Shown: positions 11,330 to 22,060, counted from the stretch's first letter. The stretch: 64,000 nucleotides of DNA from Erinaceus europaeus (GCF_950295315.1 NC_080171.1:115811064-115875063); one strand, 5' to 3'. A program made the numbers and translations. Notes: generated from the sequence alone by a model not told the origin.

Positions 11330-11575
11330 GAAACACTGACAAAAACCATAGGATAAGAGGGATACAACTCCACACAGTTCCATCACCAGAACTCCATATC
11401 CCCCCCCCCCTCCCGATAGCTTTCCTATTCTTTAACCCTCTGGGAGTATGGACCTAGGGTCACTATGGGATGCAGAAGGTGGAAGGTCTGGCTTCTGTAA
11501 TTGCTTCCCCGCTGAACATGGGTGTTGGCAGGTCGGTCCATACTCCCAGCCTGTCTCTCTCTCATTTAGACATTC
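11330..11575 (-). mobile_element. Retroposon copy E3, 5'-truncated
   Basis: Inverted copy of the short subtype. Reading the minus strand it has the 'gggagtatggaccgacctgc' segment, the 'ggaattctggtgatgg' relative and the 3' end. The junction near 11400 has a C-run replacing part of the 3' portion. Confidence 0.75.
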
Positions 11576-11711
11576 TGTTATGTTAGGAGCTGTCCTTCAG
11601 TGTTTCTGTGCTTAAACCTTGTGCTCTGTCCTTTCAGTTGTGTGGGTTTACAGGCTGTATCTGTAAGATTAGATTCTTCATAAGTCTGAAAGTATTTAGT
11701 TCAAAATAGCA

Positions 11712-11918
11712 GGGCCATGTGGGGGCATACCCAGTTAAGTGCACACATTGGAGTGCACAAGAACCCAGGTTCAAGCCCCTGGCGCCCACCTGCAGGGGGA
11801 AAGCTTCATGAGTAGTAAAACAATGCTGCAGGTATCTCTCTCCCTCTCTATCTCCCTCCTTCCTCTCTCAATTCCTGTCTCTATCCAATAATAAAGAAAT
11901 AAAAACATTTTAAAAAGA
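11712..11918 (+). mobile_element. SINE family B
   Basis: Head 'gcatacccagttaagtgcac', box B 'ggttcaagccc', 'ccacctgcagggggaaagct', pyrimidine body and A-rich tail. It directly abuts an L1 3' end at 11919. Confidence 0.85.
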
Positions 11919-12001
11919 TGGAAAACTGGGAAATGTTATGCATGTACAAACTATTGTATTTACTGTTGAATGTAAAACATTAATTCCCCAAGAAAGAAGT
12001 A
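11919..12001 (+). mobile_element. LINE-1 3' terminus fragment
   Basis: 'aaatgttatgcatgtacaaa' and 'aatgtaaaacattaattccc' match the final 80 bp of the local L1. The polyadenylation signal is mutated (aagaaag). It joins the preceding SINE tail without spacer. Confidence 0.85.
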
Positions 12002-12595
12002 AAAAGAATTCACGTTTACTGAGTCTCTTCCAACTGCTTTTTCCATTAAGCAGATCAGGATGTGAGGGCGATCTGGCTGTGACATCTGTCACCCCAGTGA
12101 TCACCAGGGTTGATTCAGCTGATCTGGCTGGCTAGGCGGGTGTCCCCTTCCTCCCTCACCGCTCCATGTGCGTCCCTCCCAAAGCTGCGCTCTTCGTCGA
12201 AGAGGACTGCCTTCCCCGAACAGAGACGGACTGGTCTTCAGTCGAGGGTATACGAGTAGCTGCACTCCCCTGCTAGAACCTCCAAACAAGCTCTCAAGGT
12301 CCATTAAGTTCCAGTAGTTCTGGAGATAGGAGTGAAATTGTCACCCGTCCCTAACGCATGCCAGTCAATCACTGGCAAGAGTCCACTCAGTCGAGGGAGC
12401 ATTTCTTCACACTAGGTCTCAGCACAGGAGATAAGAGGTCATGCATGGTGACTTCATCGATGCCACTTCGGGTCACCAGAGGAAGTAGGCATGACACAGT
12501 GGGATGGGGCAACTCTACAGTAATTATTATGGGAGAGGGGGGTGTGCTGTCCCAGAACTTAGTTCTCCTCATCTTGAAGCATATACCTGTACCAC
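12002..12595. other. Unique sequence, locally GC-rich
   Basis: Contains a small perfect inverted repeat CTCTTCG-T-CGAAGAG at about 12189-12203. No exon is recognised, although 12120-12350 has more CpG than nearby sequence. Confidence 0.4.
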
Positions 12596-12705
12596 CCTAT
12601 CCAACAGTCACAATGATCCTCTGAGGAGGCCAGTGTCACCACTTCCATTTTCCAGATGAGGAAATTAGAACTGGGACTAGCCTAAGGTCACACCCTGAAA
12701 TGACA
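12596..12705 (-). mobile_element. MIR SINE fragment
   Basis: 'cattttccagatgaggaaat' followed by 'gcctaaggtcacaccc' is the reverse complement of the MIR core. It is ancient and shared among mammals. Confidence 0.8.
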
Positions 12706-12930
12706 GCAAATGCAACACCAGCAGGACAGGCTCCTCTGACTCTGACTCCAGTGCTCCCACCACCCCCAAGGAGCCCTAAGCATGCCACCCACCCATACCA
12801 GTTGGCTGCTAGGCACGCCCCACTTCAGAGTCCTCCAAATCCTCCAGTGATAGTCAGACTCACAAAGAAAAAGTTCACTACTTTTTCTCAGTCGCTTGGT
12901 TTCACTCTCCATTTAATGTAGAACTGAGCT
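12706..12930. other. Unique non-coding sequence
   Basis: Short unique interval between a MIR and a SINE. No feature seen. Confidence 0.4.
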
Positions 12931-13250
12931 GTATTTATTTATTTACTTATTGTTTGCCTCCAGGGTTGTCGCTGGGGCTCAGTGCCTGCACTACAAACCC
13001 ACTGCTCCTGGCAGCCATCTTTTTTCCACTGCTGTTATTATTGTTGCTGTTGTTGGATAGGACAGAGATAAAGTGAGAGAGGAAGGGAAGACAGAGAGGG
13101 GGGAAAGACAGACACCTGCAGACCTGCTTCAGGGCTTGTGAAGCGATGCCCTGCAGGTAGGGAGCCGGAGGCTCGAACCGGGATCCTTGCGTCGGTCCTT
13201 GCTCTTCACACTATATGCGCTTAAGCTGCTGTGCTACCGCCCAACCCCCA
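12931..13250 (-). mobile_element. SINE family A with 3' extension
   Basis: T-rich tail (tatttatttatttac), extension 'gcctccagggttgtcgctgg', 'gataggacagagata', and head with box B complement 'ggctcgaaccgggatccttg'. Complete and moderately diverged. Confidence 0.92.
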
Positions 13251-13827
13251 GAACTAAACTTTTTATTTGCATGCAGTATGCCCCCACCATGACTCCAGTA
13301 AAGATAGAGTTATAGCCTAAACTGAGATGGAATCATAATGGTTCTGAGCAGTTGTCTGAAGGGAAAAGAGAAGAAAAAGGCCACACTTCAGCTGTGATAA
13401 AATGCGCCGCCCTGCCAGCCGCAGCTGTGCACAGCCCTCACAGGTGACACCAGGCACACGCAACAGTCGGCAGAGGCAGAAAGCAGCTTAGATTCCCCCC
13501 ACCCCCGTCCCCACTATTTGATCAAAGCTAAATGGTGACTTCAGGAGGGAAAGATGGAACCGGGATTCTGTGTGTAATTGTTTCCACAGCTTATGAGCTG
13601 TGCTGCACATAAGACTACCCAGCTCGACTCCGAGAATGGCGGTGCAGATGGAACCACTCTCTGTAGAGAGTAAACCTGACAGTCCCCATAGCAACTCCAT
13701 CCATGCTTCCAAAATGCTTAAAAAGACAACGATCAGATTGTTTTTTCAGCAAGTGACTTTTTTATTCCATGCCCTGAGGAAATCAAGTTCACTAAGAACT
13801 TTCTCATTATAAAAATAGTAACATGCG
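13251..13827. other. Unique non-coding sequence
   Basis: No repeat or gene recognised. A short frame near 13600-13812 is not supported. Confidence 0.45.
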
Positions 13828-13934
13828 GGGTCAGGGAGGTGGCTCAGCCAGCAGAGCACATACTTTCTAAGTGTCAAGCACCATGCCCAAGTCTGAAGCA
13901 GAGAAATGGGTGGGGGCTGGTGTCTCTCTTCTGT

Positions 13935-13973
<39 letters not shown>

Positions 13974-14090
13974 CACACACACACACACACACAACTTTGG
14001 CCAAAGTGGTTCAGCAATGGAGTATAGGCACAAAGACTCAGGTTCATTCTCTGATGCAACATAAAATAAATAAATGAAAAAAAAAAAAAA
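13828..14090 (+). mobile_element. SINE-like element carrying TG/CA repeats
   Basis: Starts 'gcggggtcagggaggtggct' with a tRNA-like A box (tggctcagccagcagagc) and ends in an A-rich tail at about 14070-14090. Its middle is occupied by (TG)n followed by (CA)n. The body does not match families A-C well, so the family is uncertain. Confidence 0.5.
13938..13993. repeat. Self-complementary (TG)n-(CA)n microsatellite
   Basis: About 16 TG units, a 3-base turn (ttt-ca), then about ten CA units. The two arms can pair to form a hairpin, and alternating purine-pyrimidine DNA of this kind can adopt Z-form. Confidence 0.9.
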
Positions 14091-14387
14091 GTAACACATG
14101 ATCACTGTGGGAAATGCATAAAAGATTTTAAAAGGTCATTTTCCCCCCTTTAGAGAGAGAGAGAGAGTAAAAGACCACAGCACCAAAGCTTCCTGCAGTG
14201 CAATGAAGGCCAGGCTCACACATGGGCTGTGCACACAGCAAAGCCCTGCACTGCCCACGAAACTTGCTTTGCTGACCTGTCACTTTTTAATCACTCTGTG
14301 TTCTACACTGGAAGTTTTTCTTTTTTTGTCACCAAGTTTATCACTTGGGCTTAGCACCTGCACCAATATCTCCACCATTCCTAACAG
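14091..14387. other. Unique sequence
   Basis: No gene seen. It contains a short (AG)n run at 14152-14167. Confidence 0.4.
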
Positions 14388-14699
14388 CCTTTTTTTTTTT
14401 TTTTTTGCCTCCAGGGTTATCTCTGAGACTCGGTACCTGCACTGCAAATCCACTGATCCTGGAGGCCATTTTTTCCATTTTTGTTACCCTTATTATTGTT
14501 GCCATTGCTGTTGTTGTTGTTGTTGTTGGATAGGACAGAGATAAATGGAGAGAGGAGAGGAAGACAGAGAGGGGGGAGAGAAAGACAGACACCTGTAGAC
14601 CTGCTTCACCGCTTGTGAAGCGACTCCCCTGCAGGTGGGGAGCCGGGGGCTGGAACCGGGATCCTTAAGCCATGTGCACTTAACCCACTAACTAGCCCC
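14388..14699 (-). mobile_element. SINE family A with 3' extension
   Basis: T-run, 'gcctccagggttatctctga', (GTT)n from the CAA tail, 'gataggacagagata', and head. It is the first of a contiguous pile-up of SINEs reaching 16975. Confidence 0.92.
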
Positions 14700-15031
14700 C
14701 TCTTTCTTTCTTTCTTTTTGAGTTTTTTTTTTAATTATATTTATTTATTTTCCCTTTTGTTGCCCTTGTTGTTGTTTTTATTGTTGTTGTAGTTATTATT
14801 ATTGTTTTTATTGATGTCTTTGCTGGATAGGACAGAGAGGAATGAAGAGAGGAAGGGAAGACAGAGAGGGTGAGAGAAAGACAGACACCTGCAGACCTGC
14901 TTCATCACCTGTGAAGTGACACCCCTGCAGGTGAGGAGCCGGGGGGGGGGGTGCTCGAACCGGGATCCTTACGCCAGTCCTTACCCTTTGTGCCATGTAC
15001 GCTTAATCCACTGCACTACCACCTGACTCCC
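14700..15031 (-). mobile_element. SINE family A without 3' extension
   Basis: T-rich tail with 'atatttatttattttccctt', then the GTT-rich segment, 'gataggacagagagg', and head ending 'cactgcactaccacctgact'. A G-run at about 14940-14950 interrupts the box B side. Confidence 0.9.
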
Positions 15032-15245
15032 TCTATTTTTCTTTCTTTCTTTCTCTCTTTCTTTCTTTTCTGACAGAAGCCAAGAAACCAAGAAATAGAG
15101 AGGGAGAGACAGAGGTAGATGCCTGCCACACTGCTCAACCTTCCACGAGAAGCTTCCCCCTGCCGGGAGGACTGGAGGCTTAAACCTGGGTCCTCGCACA
15201 GGATAAAGTGTGTGCTTGAGTGGGGTGTGCCATCACCCAGTCCCC
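15032..15245 (-). mobile_element. SINE family B
   Basis: (CTTT)n tail, 'aagaaatagagagggagaga', 'gaagcttccccctgc', 'taaacctgggtcctcg' and 'tgccatcacccagtcccc' in family B order. Confidence 0.8.
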
Positions 15246-15261
15246 AAAAACATTCATTTTT

Positions 15262-15411
15262 AGGGTCATCAAGGCAGCTCACTTGATTGTGTGATATTTT
15301 GTCATGTGCACAACCCAGGTTCAAAGCCCACCTCACTGCACTGAAGGAAGCTGGTGCTGTGGTCTCTTTCATCTTCTCTGCCTCTATGCTTTGTCTCTGT
15401 CTTTTTTTAAA
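15262..15411 (+). mobile_element. Diverged SINE-like fragment
   Basis: tRNA-like start 'catcaaggcagctcacttga' and a box B relative 'ggttcaaagcc', followed by a pyrimidine-rich body. Head structure and position in the pile-up support a SINE. The family is unclear. Confidence 0.45.
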
Positions 15412-15743
15412 ATTATCTTTATTTATTTATTGCATAGAAACAGACAGAAATCAAGAGGGGACAACAACCAAGTGGGGGGAGAATGGCCTCCAGGAGCAGT
15501 GGATTCCTAGTGCAGGCACTGAGCCCCAGCAATAACCCTGGAGGCAAAAAAAAAAAAAAAGAAAGAAATCAAGAGAGGAAGGGGAAGATAGAGAGGGGGA
15601 AACTGAGAAACTGAGAGACACCTGCAGCCCTGCTTCACCACTCGCAAAGCTTTCCCCCTGCAGGTGGTGACCAGGGTCTCAAACCTGGGTCCTTGCGCAC
15701 TGTGAACATGTGCGCTCAACCAGGTGCGCCACCACTCGGCCCC
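15412..15743 (-). mobile_element. SINE family B split by a nested SINE
   Basis: Left part (T-rich tail to 'agacagaaatcaag') and right part ('gaaatcaagagaggaagggg' to 'caccactcggcccc') form one reverse family B copy. The repeated 'gaaatcaagag' marks the target site of the insertion at about 15457-15574. Confidence 0.8.
15457..15574 (+). mobile_element. SINE family A 3' end, nested
   Basis: Only the 3' portion: 'ggcctccaggagcagtggat', 'gagccccagcaataaccctg' and an A-run. It is flanked by 'gaaatcaagag' repeats, so it is a 5'-truncated SINE insertion. Confidence 0.8.
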
Positions 15744-15795
15744 TGTCTCTGTCTTAAATTCATTTTTAATGTTCTCTAATGCTTTTGCCTTGCAG

Positions 15796-15813
15796 CCCGT
15801 TTTCTGGATAGAG
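15796..15813 (+). other. Possible 18-nt microexon (splice sites on both sides)
   Basis: A strong acceptor (pyrimidine-rich, then ttgccttgcag, AG at 15794-15795) and a near-perfect donor (gag|gtaagt at 15814) enclose exactly 18 bases, a multiple of three, which would encode PVFWIE in the open frame. No neighbouring exon of the same strand is recognised, and in a 64 kb window a chance pairing is quite possible. Confidence 0.15.
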
Positions 15814-15972
15814 GTAAGTGTACCAAGCTCGTCTAACTGGGGTTTTCTAATAGGGAACAATGACTGCTACTTAAGCCAGAGAAAACCCGCCCAACTCAGA
15901 GCCACACGTGTGCCACTGCTGGTCAGGAGAGGACACACATGTGTTCTCTGCACAAAAGGAAGAAGAAGATCT

Positions 15973-16210
15973 TGGGGGTGGGGCAGTGGCACACCCCGTT
16001 AAGCAACTCTATTACCAAGTGAAAGGACCCAGGTTGGAGCCTCTGCTCCCCACCTGCAGGGGTGATGCTTCACAAGTGTTGAAGCAGGCCTGCAGGTATC
16101 TGCCTCTCTATATATATCTCCCTCACCCTGTCTCTACCTCTCTCTCTCTCTTTCTATATATATCCCTCCTCTCTCAATTTCTCTCTGTCCTAAGTAATAA
16201 TAAAAAAAAA
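15973..16210 (+). mobile_element. SINE family B
   Basis: Head 'ggggcagtggcacaccccgt', box B relative 'ggttggagcctc', 'gaagcaggcctgcaggtatc', pyrimidine body with TA runs and A-tail. It is directly followed by another SINE. Confidence 0.82.
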
Positions 16211-16213
16211 ATT

Positions 16214-16562
16214 AGGGGGTCAGGTGGTAGCACAGCGGGTTGAGCGCATGTGGCGCAAAGCACAAGGACCGGTGTAAGGATCCCGGCTCGAGCCCCCAGC
16301 TCCCCACCTGCAATGGAGTCGCTTCACAGGCAGCAAAGCAGGTCTGCAGGTGTCTGTCTTTTTCTCCCCCCTCTGTCTTCCCCTCCTCTCTTTATTTCTC
16401 TCTGTCCTATCCAACAACAAACGACATCAACAGTAATAATAATAACCACAACGAGGCTACAACAAGGGCAACAAAAGGGGGAAAATGGCCTCCAGGAGCA
16501 ATGGATTCATGGTGCAGGCACTGAGCCCCAGCAATAACCCTGGAGGCAAAAAAATAATAATA
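16214..16562 (+). mobile_element. SINE family A with 3' extension
   Basis: Nearly full consensus: 'ggtggtagcacagcgggttg', 'ggatcccggctcgagccccc', the (CAA/AAT)-rich region, 'ggcctccaggagcaatggat' and 'cagcaataaccctggaggca'. CpG sites in the head are mostly kept, so it is fairly young. Confidence 0.95.
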
Positions 16563-16565
16563 AAT

Positions 16566-16870
16566 TAGAGGGAGCTCAGCAGTAGTGCACTGAGCTAAGT
16601 GCACATAGTACGAAGTGCAAGGACCTGCACAAGGATCCCGGTTCAAGCCCCCAGCTCTCCACCTGCTGGGGCCAGGGGCTTCACAAGCAGTGAAGCAGGT
16701 CTGCACGCCTCTCTCTCTTTCTCTCTCCCTCTCTGTCTCCCCCTCATCTCTCAGTTTCTCTCTGTCCTATCCAATAAAACAGAAAAAAAAATGGCCCCCA
16801 GGAGCAGTGGTTCATAGTGCTGGTACCAAACCCCAGCAATAACCCTGGCAGCAAAATAAATAAATAAAAT
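16566..16870 (+). mobile_element. SINE family A, older copy
   Basis: Head 'gcagtagtgcactgagctaa', box B 'ggttcaagccccc', 'gaagcaggtctgcacgcctc', a shortened middle, then 'caggagcagtggttcatag' and 'cagcaataaccctggcagca'. Confidence 0.88.
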
Positions 16871-16897
16871 AGAAAGAAAAATACAAAAAACAAAACC

Positions 16898-16975
16898 AGG
16901 AACAAATGGCTGCCAGGAGCGATAGACTCATACCACTGGCACTGAACCCCAGCAATAACCCTGGTAACAAAAAGG
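16898..16975 (+). mobile_element. SINE family A, 3' end only
   Basis: 'ggctgccaggagcgatagac' and 'cagcaataaccctggtaaca' are the 3' extension without head. It closes the SINE pile-up that began at 14388. Confidence 0.75.
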
Positions 16976-18420
16976 GGGGCGATCCAAGGCCACTCTTCTA
17001 GTCACCGGTAAGACTAGCAGCGTGGCAATACATACAGGCAGGCTGGAAACAGTTGATGAAAATGAATTCCAGGATGGCTCGCCACTATTTGAAATTTGTC
17101 TTTTTTCAGGTTTTTCCCTTGTTCCACTAAATACTTAGTCTTCACATCCTTGTGAAGTTTAAATCCAAGGCAACACAAAATGAATCTCAAGGAGACATGT
17201 CTAGTATCAGAGTAAAAGCACAGTCAGATGTCTGGGAGATGAGTCAGACTTCCACATACCTGTCAAGCACTTTGTCTTCTGTGGAAAAAATGGGAGGGTA
17301 GGGGATCCATAGACCATAATTTTCTCTACTTTGAACTTTTCCTGATCCCAAGAACAGAAGAAAACAGCTGAGAAGAGCTAAGATTAGACTAGAAACAACT
17401 TCTCTGAAGGAGAAAGTCAATGCATAAGGATTTAACTACAATTAATAAATCTATTTTTTTTTTTTTTACAGCTTGATAAAGTTTCTTAGAACTAATAAGA
17501 TCTCACTTCTCCATAGTTTGTGTAGTCAGCAAATTAAACCTGGGGAAGGACAGAGGAAGGACAACAGTACTCTGGGGAAACAGCTGCCCTGGCTTCTAGG
17601 AGGTCCAGTTTACTTTGGGGCAAAACAGCAAAATAAAATCTTACTGCAGGGGCAGTGGCAAAACTGAAGCCAGAAGGAAAGTGGGAACTGTGAGGACAGT
17701 GCCCCAGCTAAGCCAGCATCCTCCTTTTCCCTTTCACTTCTGCAGCTGTACTTTAGCCTTCTGGGCAACCTTTGTGTTGGCACTGACGTCTGCCCAGGGC
17801 TGTGGTGACTGAGCTGAGGCGCCCAGCACCCACACCAGCCCTCCCTCACCCAGAAGTCACAGGAGCAGAGGACATAGATGAACCCCTGGTCGTGTACTGA
17901 GGGAGCTGTCCACTGGTCCTGCACCCCAATGCCCACAATCATTAGGTCATGTGACTGTTGTTCCCAGGCAGTCTGCACAGACTCTCTCGAAGGGGAGATA
18001 GCAACCAGAACCTTTGAGAGCAGACGAAGGAAGTCAGGTCAGGGCCCGGGCATGGCCTACATTAAGACAGGCTCCTGAGGAGGGATACCTTAGCCAGGCT
18101 GGATGAAGGGAAGGAAGAGGCCTGGGTCCCCCTAAAGGCAAGCTGGGCAGAGCAGCCACAAAGACCCCCTGAGGTGGGAGTGGGGGGCGGAGTGGTGTCC
18201 GTGCGGGAGGGGCAACGAGGAAGATGACCAGACCCTCACCCCAGGGTCCCGACACAGGAGACCAGGTTTCACAGACACACTGCTGTGCTGAGCCAGACTC
18301 CAGGGAAGGGACTCAATCAATGCGGGGCGATGGTGAGGACGCTGGTGACAGGTTTGGAGCAGACTCTGAGGTAATTGTTGATAAGAATTGTCGATAAGGT
18401 TGCTATTATTCATTTTTATT
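16976..18420. other. Unique non-coding sequence
   Basis: About 1.4 kb with no recognised repeat. 17640-18360 is more GC-rich and carries several short frames on both strands, none with consistent splice sites or a recognisable protein. Confidence 0.45.
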
Positions 18421-19095
18421 TGCTTATTTATTTTTTATTTGTACTAGTGATTCCATATTGATTTACAAAACTACAAGATAACAGGGGTACAACTCCACAC
18501 CGTTCCCACCACCAGAGCTCTGAATCCCCAGCCCCTCCATTCGAAGCGACAGCAGTTCTCCTAAGGTTGCAGGTATGTGTTAACTATTAATTCTACAACT
18601 ATCTGTCTCTATTTGTATAGATTTGCCCATTTTTTAAGATCTAATCTTCTCTTCCTTTCCAAGTCATGCCTGTTACTACACCCAAATGCCCCTCCCTTTT
18701 ACCTTCTCCCTCCCTCTCTCTCTCTCTCTGGGTCGCCTTCTCTCTCTCCCTCCCTCTCTCTCTCTCTCTGGGTCCTGATGGAGTTGGAGCTCAGAGACCT
18801 CTGGTCATCTTCCCATCATCCCCCACTGGGAATAGGAATCAAAATTATTTGGGGGGGCATGCAGAAAGTAGGAGGTCTGGCTTCTGTATTTGCTTCTCCA
18901 CTAGACATGGGCGTTGGCAGGTCGATCCATTCGCCCAGCCTGTTTCTATCTTGTCCTAGTGGGGCGGGACTCTGGAGAAGTGAAACTTCAGGACACACGT
19001 GTGAGGCTGTCTGCCCAGAGAGGTCACGATGGAGTCACGCTAGCATCTGCACCATGGTGGCTGAAGCTGTGGTGTCTCAGCTGTATTTGGTGGAT
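18421..19095 (-). mobile_element. Retroposon copy E4 (long subtype)
   Basis: An inverted, well preserved copy. It runs from the 3' end ('ttgatttacaaaactacaag' on plus) through the longer internal segment, with a (CTCT)n expansion at 18705-18775, to the 5' part ending near 'gcatctgcaccatggtggct'. The frames across it are fragments. Confidence 0.8.
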
Positions 19096-19219
19096 TTTGT
19101 TAGGGTCGATAGTTGAAGGGTTTTTTTTTTTTTTTTTGGGGGGGGGAGTCATTTCTGTTCTGTATTACTACATCCCTCCCAGAAGTCCTATTATTAATTA
19201 AAAAAAAAAAAAAGGAATC

Positions 19220-19535
19220 AACCAGATGGTGCAAAGTGCAAGGACCAGCGTAAGGATCCCAGTTCAAGCCCCTGAACTGCAGAGGAGTCACTTCACAGGC
19301 GGTGAAGCAGGTCTGCAGGTGTCTGTCTTTCTCTCCCCCTCTCTGTCTTCCACTTCTCTCTGCATTTCTCTCTGTCCTATCTAACAACAATGACATCAAT
19401 AACAACAATAACCACAACAATAAAACCACAACACAATAACAACAACAATAACCACAACAACAATTTAAAAAAAAAAAAACACAAGGGCAACAAAAAGGGA
19501 AAATAAATAAATAAATATTTGAAGAAAAAAAAAAA
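19220..19535 (+). mobile_element. SINE family A, 5'-truncated
   Basis: Begins inside the head at 'caaagtgcaaggaccagcgt' and keeps the body and a long CAA/ACAAT tail ending in (AAATA)n. Repeats of 'aggaatcaa' at both sides (about 19213 and 19535) fit a target-site duplication. Confidence 0.85.
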
Positions 19536-19884
19536 AGGAATCAAGGAGGGTTTCTAGATGTGTGATGTTAACCAGGCAGACATGGGGCAGGGACAGTCTT
19601 CACTGAGATGAAACAGTGGGGGGCAAGTGCACAGTGCGGGGGAGACCGAAAGAGGAAGCAGGAGGGAGAGCAGCTGAGAGGAATCAGAGAAAGGGAAGGC
19701 AGAACCCAGCCACCGCCACACTTGAAGGAGCTTCCATCTTGTGGAATCTCTCCCCCTCTCCCTCTGTCTCTCACCATCTGAAAGTCAGTAGTCAGCCTAG
19801 AAGGGTGAAGCCCCAGTGAAAACAACAAAAAGGGGAGTGGGGGGGAGAGAGGAAGGGGAGGTAGAGGAGACGAGGTGGTGGGTT
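19536..19884. other. Unique sequence, purine-biased
   Basis: Unique interval with a G/A-rich stretch at 19830-19875. No gene feature is seen. Confidence 0.4.
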
Positions 19885-20162
19885 ATCGTGGTATCCCAAC
19901 TCTGAACCCACTGCTCCAGGCGGCCATCTTTTTTCCCTTTTTATTGGATAGAACAGAGAGACACTGAGAGGGGAGGGGGAGGGAGAGAGGGAGAGAGAAA
20001 GACAGACGCCTGCAGACCTGCTTCACTGCTCCTGAAGTGACACCCACCCACCCCACCCCCCGCCTCCACAGGTGGGGAGCTGGAGGCTCGAACCAGGATC
20101 CTTTCATAAGCTTTGCTTTGTGCTAAGTGTGCTTAACCCAGTGTGCTACCACCTGGCCCCCC
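19885..20162 (-). mobile_element. SINE family A, older copy
   Basis: 'ctgctccaggcggccatctt', 'ggatagaacagagaga', 'cctgcagacctgcttcactg', a C-rich insertion at 20040-20065, 'ggctcgaaccaggatccttt' and 'gtgctaccacctggcccc'. Confidence 0.85.
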
Positions 20163-21485
20163 AGGAGACGGTTTTGACATAGTCTGGAGGTGCCACTGGA
20201 TGGTGGAAATGGCGAGGAAACATTGAGACATGCATTCGGATTTCAGACATATGGAACAAGTCTCTCTACGTAGCTAAGTAACCCGTCATAGGGCAAGCCA
20301 CAGGACTCTCCCCTAAGCTTTCCAGTGATGGGTGCAAGTGTCTGGGCTCAGAAGTCTTCTGCCGATAATAAAAGAGAGACCCCCTGAATGCAGACTGAGA
20401 CGGACCATACCTCCTTAGCGGTTTTACTGGCAGCCACGTCACAGAAGCAGGGAAGGTCAAGGACCCACATGGCTTGCCTGGAAAAGTCATCAATAAAACT
20501 ATACTAGATAAACAGATCACAGAATGAAATGCTTCCAAGGAGAGGATACTGGGTTCTGCAGCCAGGTCTCCAAAGCAAATATTCTTTGTCATCCCTGCTC
20601 AGTGTTACCCTCTGTCAGCTCCAAGAGCAAGCCAGAAGAGCCGGCTGTCATCTTGCCATCTTCTCTCCACAGTAAACAAGCCAATGAAATTCACAGACCC
20701 CAGTGGCCGCTCTATGACCAACATCACAGCACACACTTGGATGGCACCACGTGTCTGCACCCTAAGCAAACACAAGAGACCCTCTCATCAGCTCATACTG
20801 CAGGACAGACGCTCTCCTCGCAGGCAGACCATTTCATGACCAGCCCTCCACCTCTCACATTACGACAAGCTGGCCCCCTCTGCTGTAGTCATTTCGTCCT
20901 TATTGATCACACAACCTGAGTGCCCAGGGAGATCCGAAAACACTTCATTTACCACCTAGGTTATTGACTGGTAGCGAAGCCCTTGTTAATGGGTGTCCAA
21001 ACCAGGGCAAGTCTGCAGACGCCTCAGCCATTCATGGCTGTGAGCAAACAGCTCAGGATACAGGACCAGGTTTCCTGCATTTGAACTGCACCATTTCCAC
21101 ACTGGGTTCCAATGAGCAGGACTTAGACACTCAGCATTCCTGGCATTTGTGGAGAAAAGAGAGCATAAAACTGCAAAGCAAGTGTGAATAGCAGTGTGAA
21201 CGACTTCCACTCAGAATAGAGAAGGGAGCGGTATCACTGACAACCACAAGGAAAGAGGAAGAGGCAGAGCTCCACACACCAGTAAAGAGCAGATCAGAGA
21301 CAGGGCTGCAGAAATAGAGGCATGGGCAGGGCTTTGGCCCTGCAACCAACAAGGGCCACCACAGAATGGAAATGACTTTGTTGGAAGGGCAGAGACAAAA
21401 ATGGAAGTCCATGTGCATCCAAAGGGGAAAAGACAGATCCCACAGCAAAAGTCTCTACACAATGGGGGAGGTAGGGGAGCTCGTG
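20163..21485. other. Unique non-coding sequence
   Basis: About 1.3 kb without recognised repeats. A 131-codon frame at 20524-20919 is the longest in it but shows no recognisable domain, no splice context and ordinary composition, so I do not call a gene. Confidence 0.45.
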
Positions 21486-21835
21486 TTGGGGGTCGGGTGG
21501 TAGCGCAGTGGGTTGAACGCATGTGGCGCAAAGCACAAGGACCGGCCTAAGGATCCCAGTTAGAGCCCCCGGCTCCCCACCTGCAGGGGAGTCGCTTCAC
21601 AGGCGGTGAAGCAGGTCTGCAGGTGTCTATCTTTCTCTCTCCCGTCTCCCCCCCCCCATTTCTCTCTGTACTATCCAAGAAGGACATCAACAACAATAAT
21701 AATAACTACCACAAGGCTAAAACAACAAGGGCAACAAAAGGGGAAAAACAGCCTCCAGTGGATACAATAAAATATCAGTGGATTCATGGTGCAGGCACCG
21801 AGCCCCAGCAATAACTGGAGGCAAAAAAAAAAAAA
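21486..21835 (+). mobile_element. SINE family A with 3' extension, near consensus
   Basis: 'ggtcgggtggtagcgcagtg' (A box), 'ggcgcaaagcacaaggaccg', 'gtcgcttcacaggcggtgaa', CAA tail, the 3' extension with a small duplication (21760-21780) and an A-tail. Its retained CpGs suggest a recent insertion. Confidence 0.95.
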
Positions 21836-21849
21836 GCTCAAGTTGAGGA

Positions 21850-22060
21850 CCTCTGGTGAAGCGGGTCTGCAGGTGTCTGTCTTTCTCTCCCCCTCTCTGT
21901 TTTCCCCTTCTCTTTCAATCTCTCTGTCCTAGCCAACAATAACAGCAGCAATAAAAATAACAAGAGCAACAAAATGGAAAGAATGGCCAACAGGAGCAGT
22001 GGAATCGTAGTGTAGGCACTAGGCCCAGCGATAACCCTGGAGGGAAAGAAAAAATATATA
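21850..22060 (+). mobile_element. SINE family A, 5'-truncated
   Basis: Begins at 'ctggtgaagcgggtctgcag' within the body and has the tail and 3' extension ('acaggagcagtggaatcgta'). Confidence 0.8.

Noticed and set aside
17838..17850. Minus-strand donor-like site (ctgg|gtgagg)
   Set aside because: No convincing acceptor or open coding frame lies on the right side, and isolated donor matches are frequent.
20524..20919. 131-codon plus-strand frame
   Set aside because: Composition is ordinary, no domain is visible and no consistent splice sites flank it. A frame of this length is expected by chance in 64 kb.
21486..21570. tRNA gene suggested by good A and B boxes
   Set aside because: The A and B box spacing and sequence belong to the SINE head. 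The cloverleaf cannot be completed and the downstream sequence is SINE body. The same applies to all family A heads.
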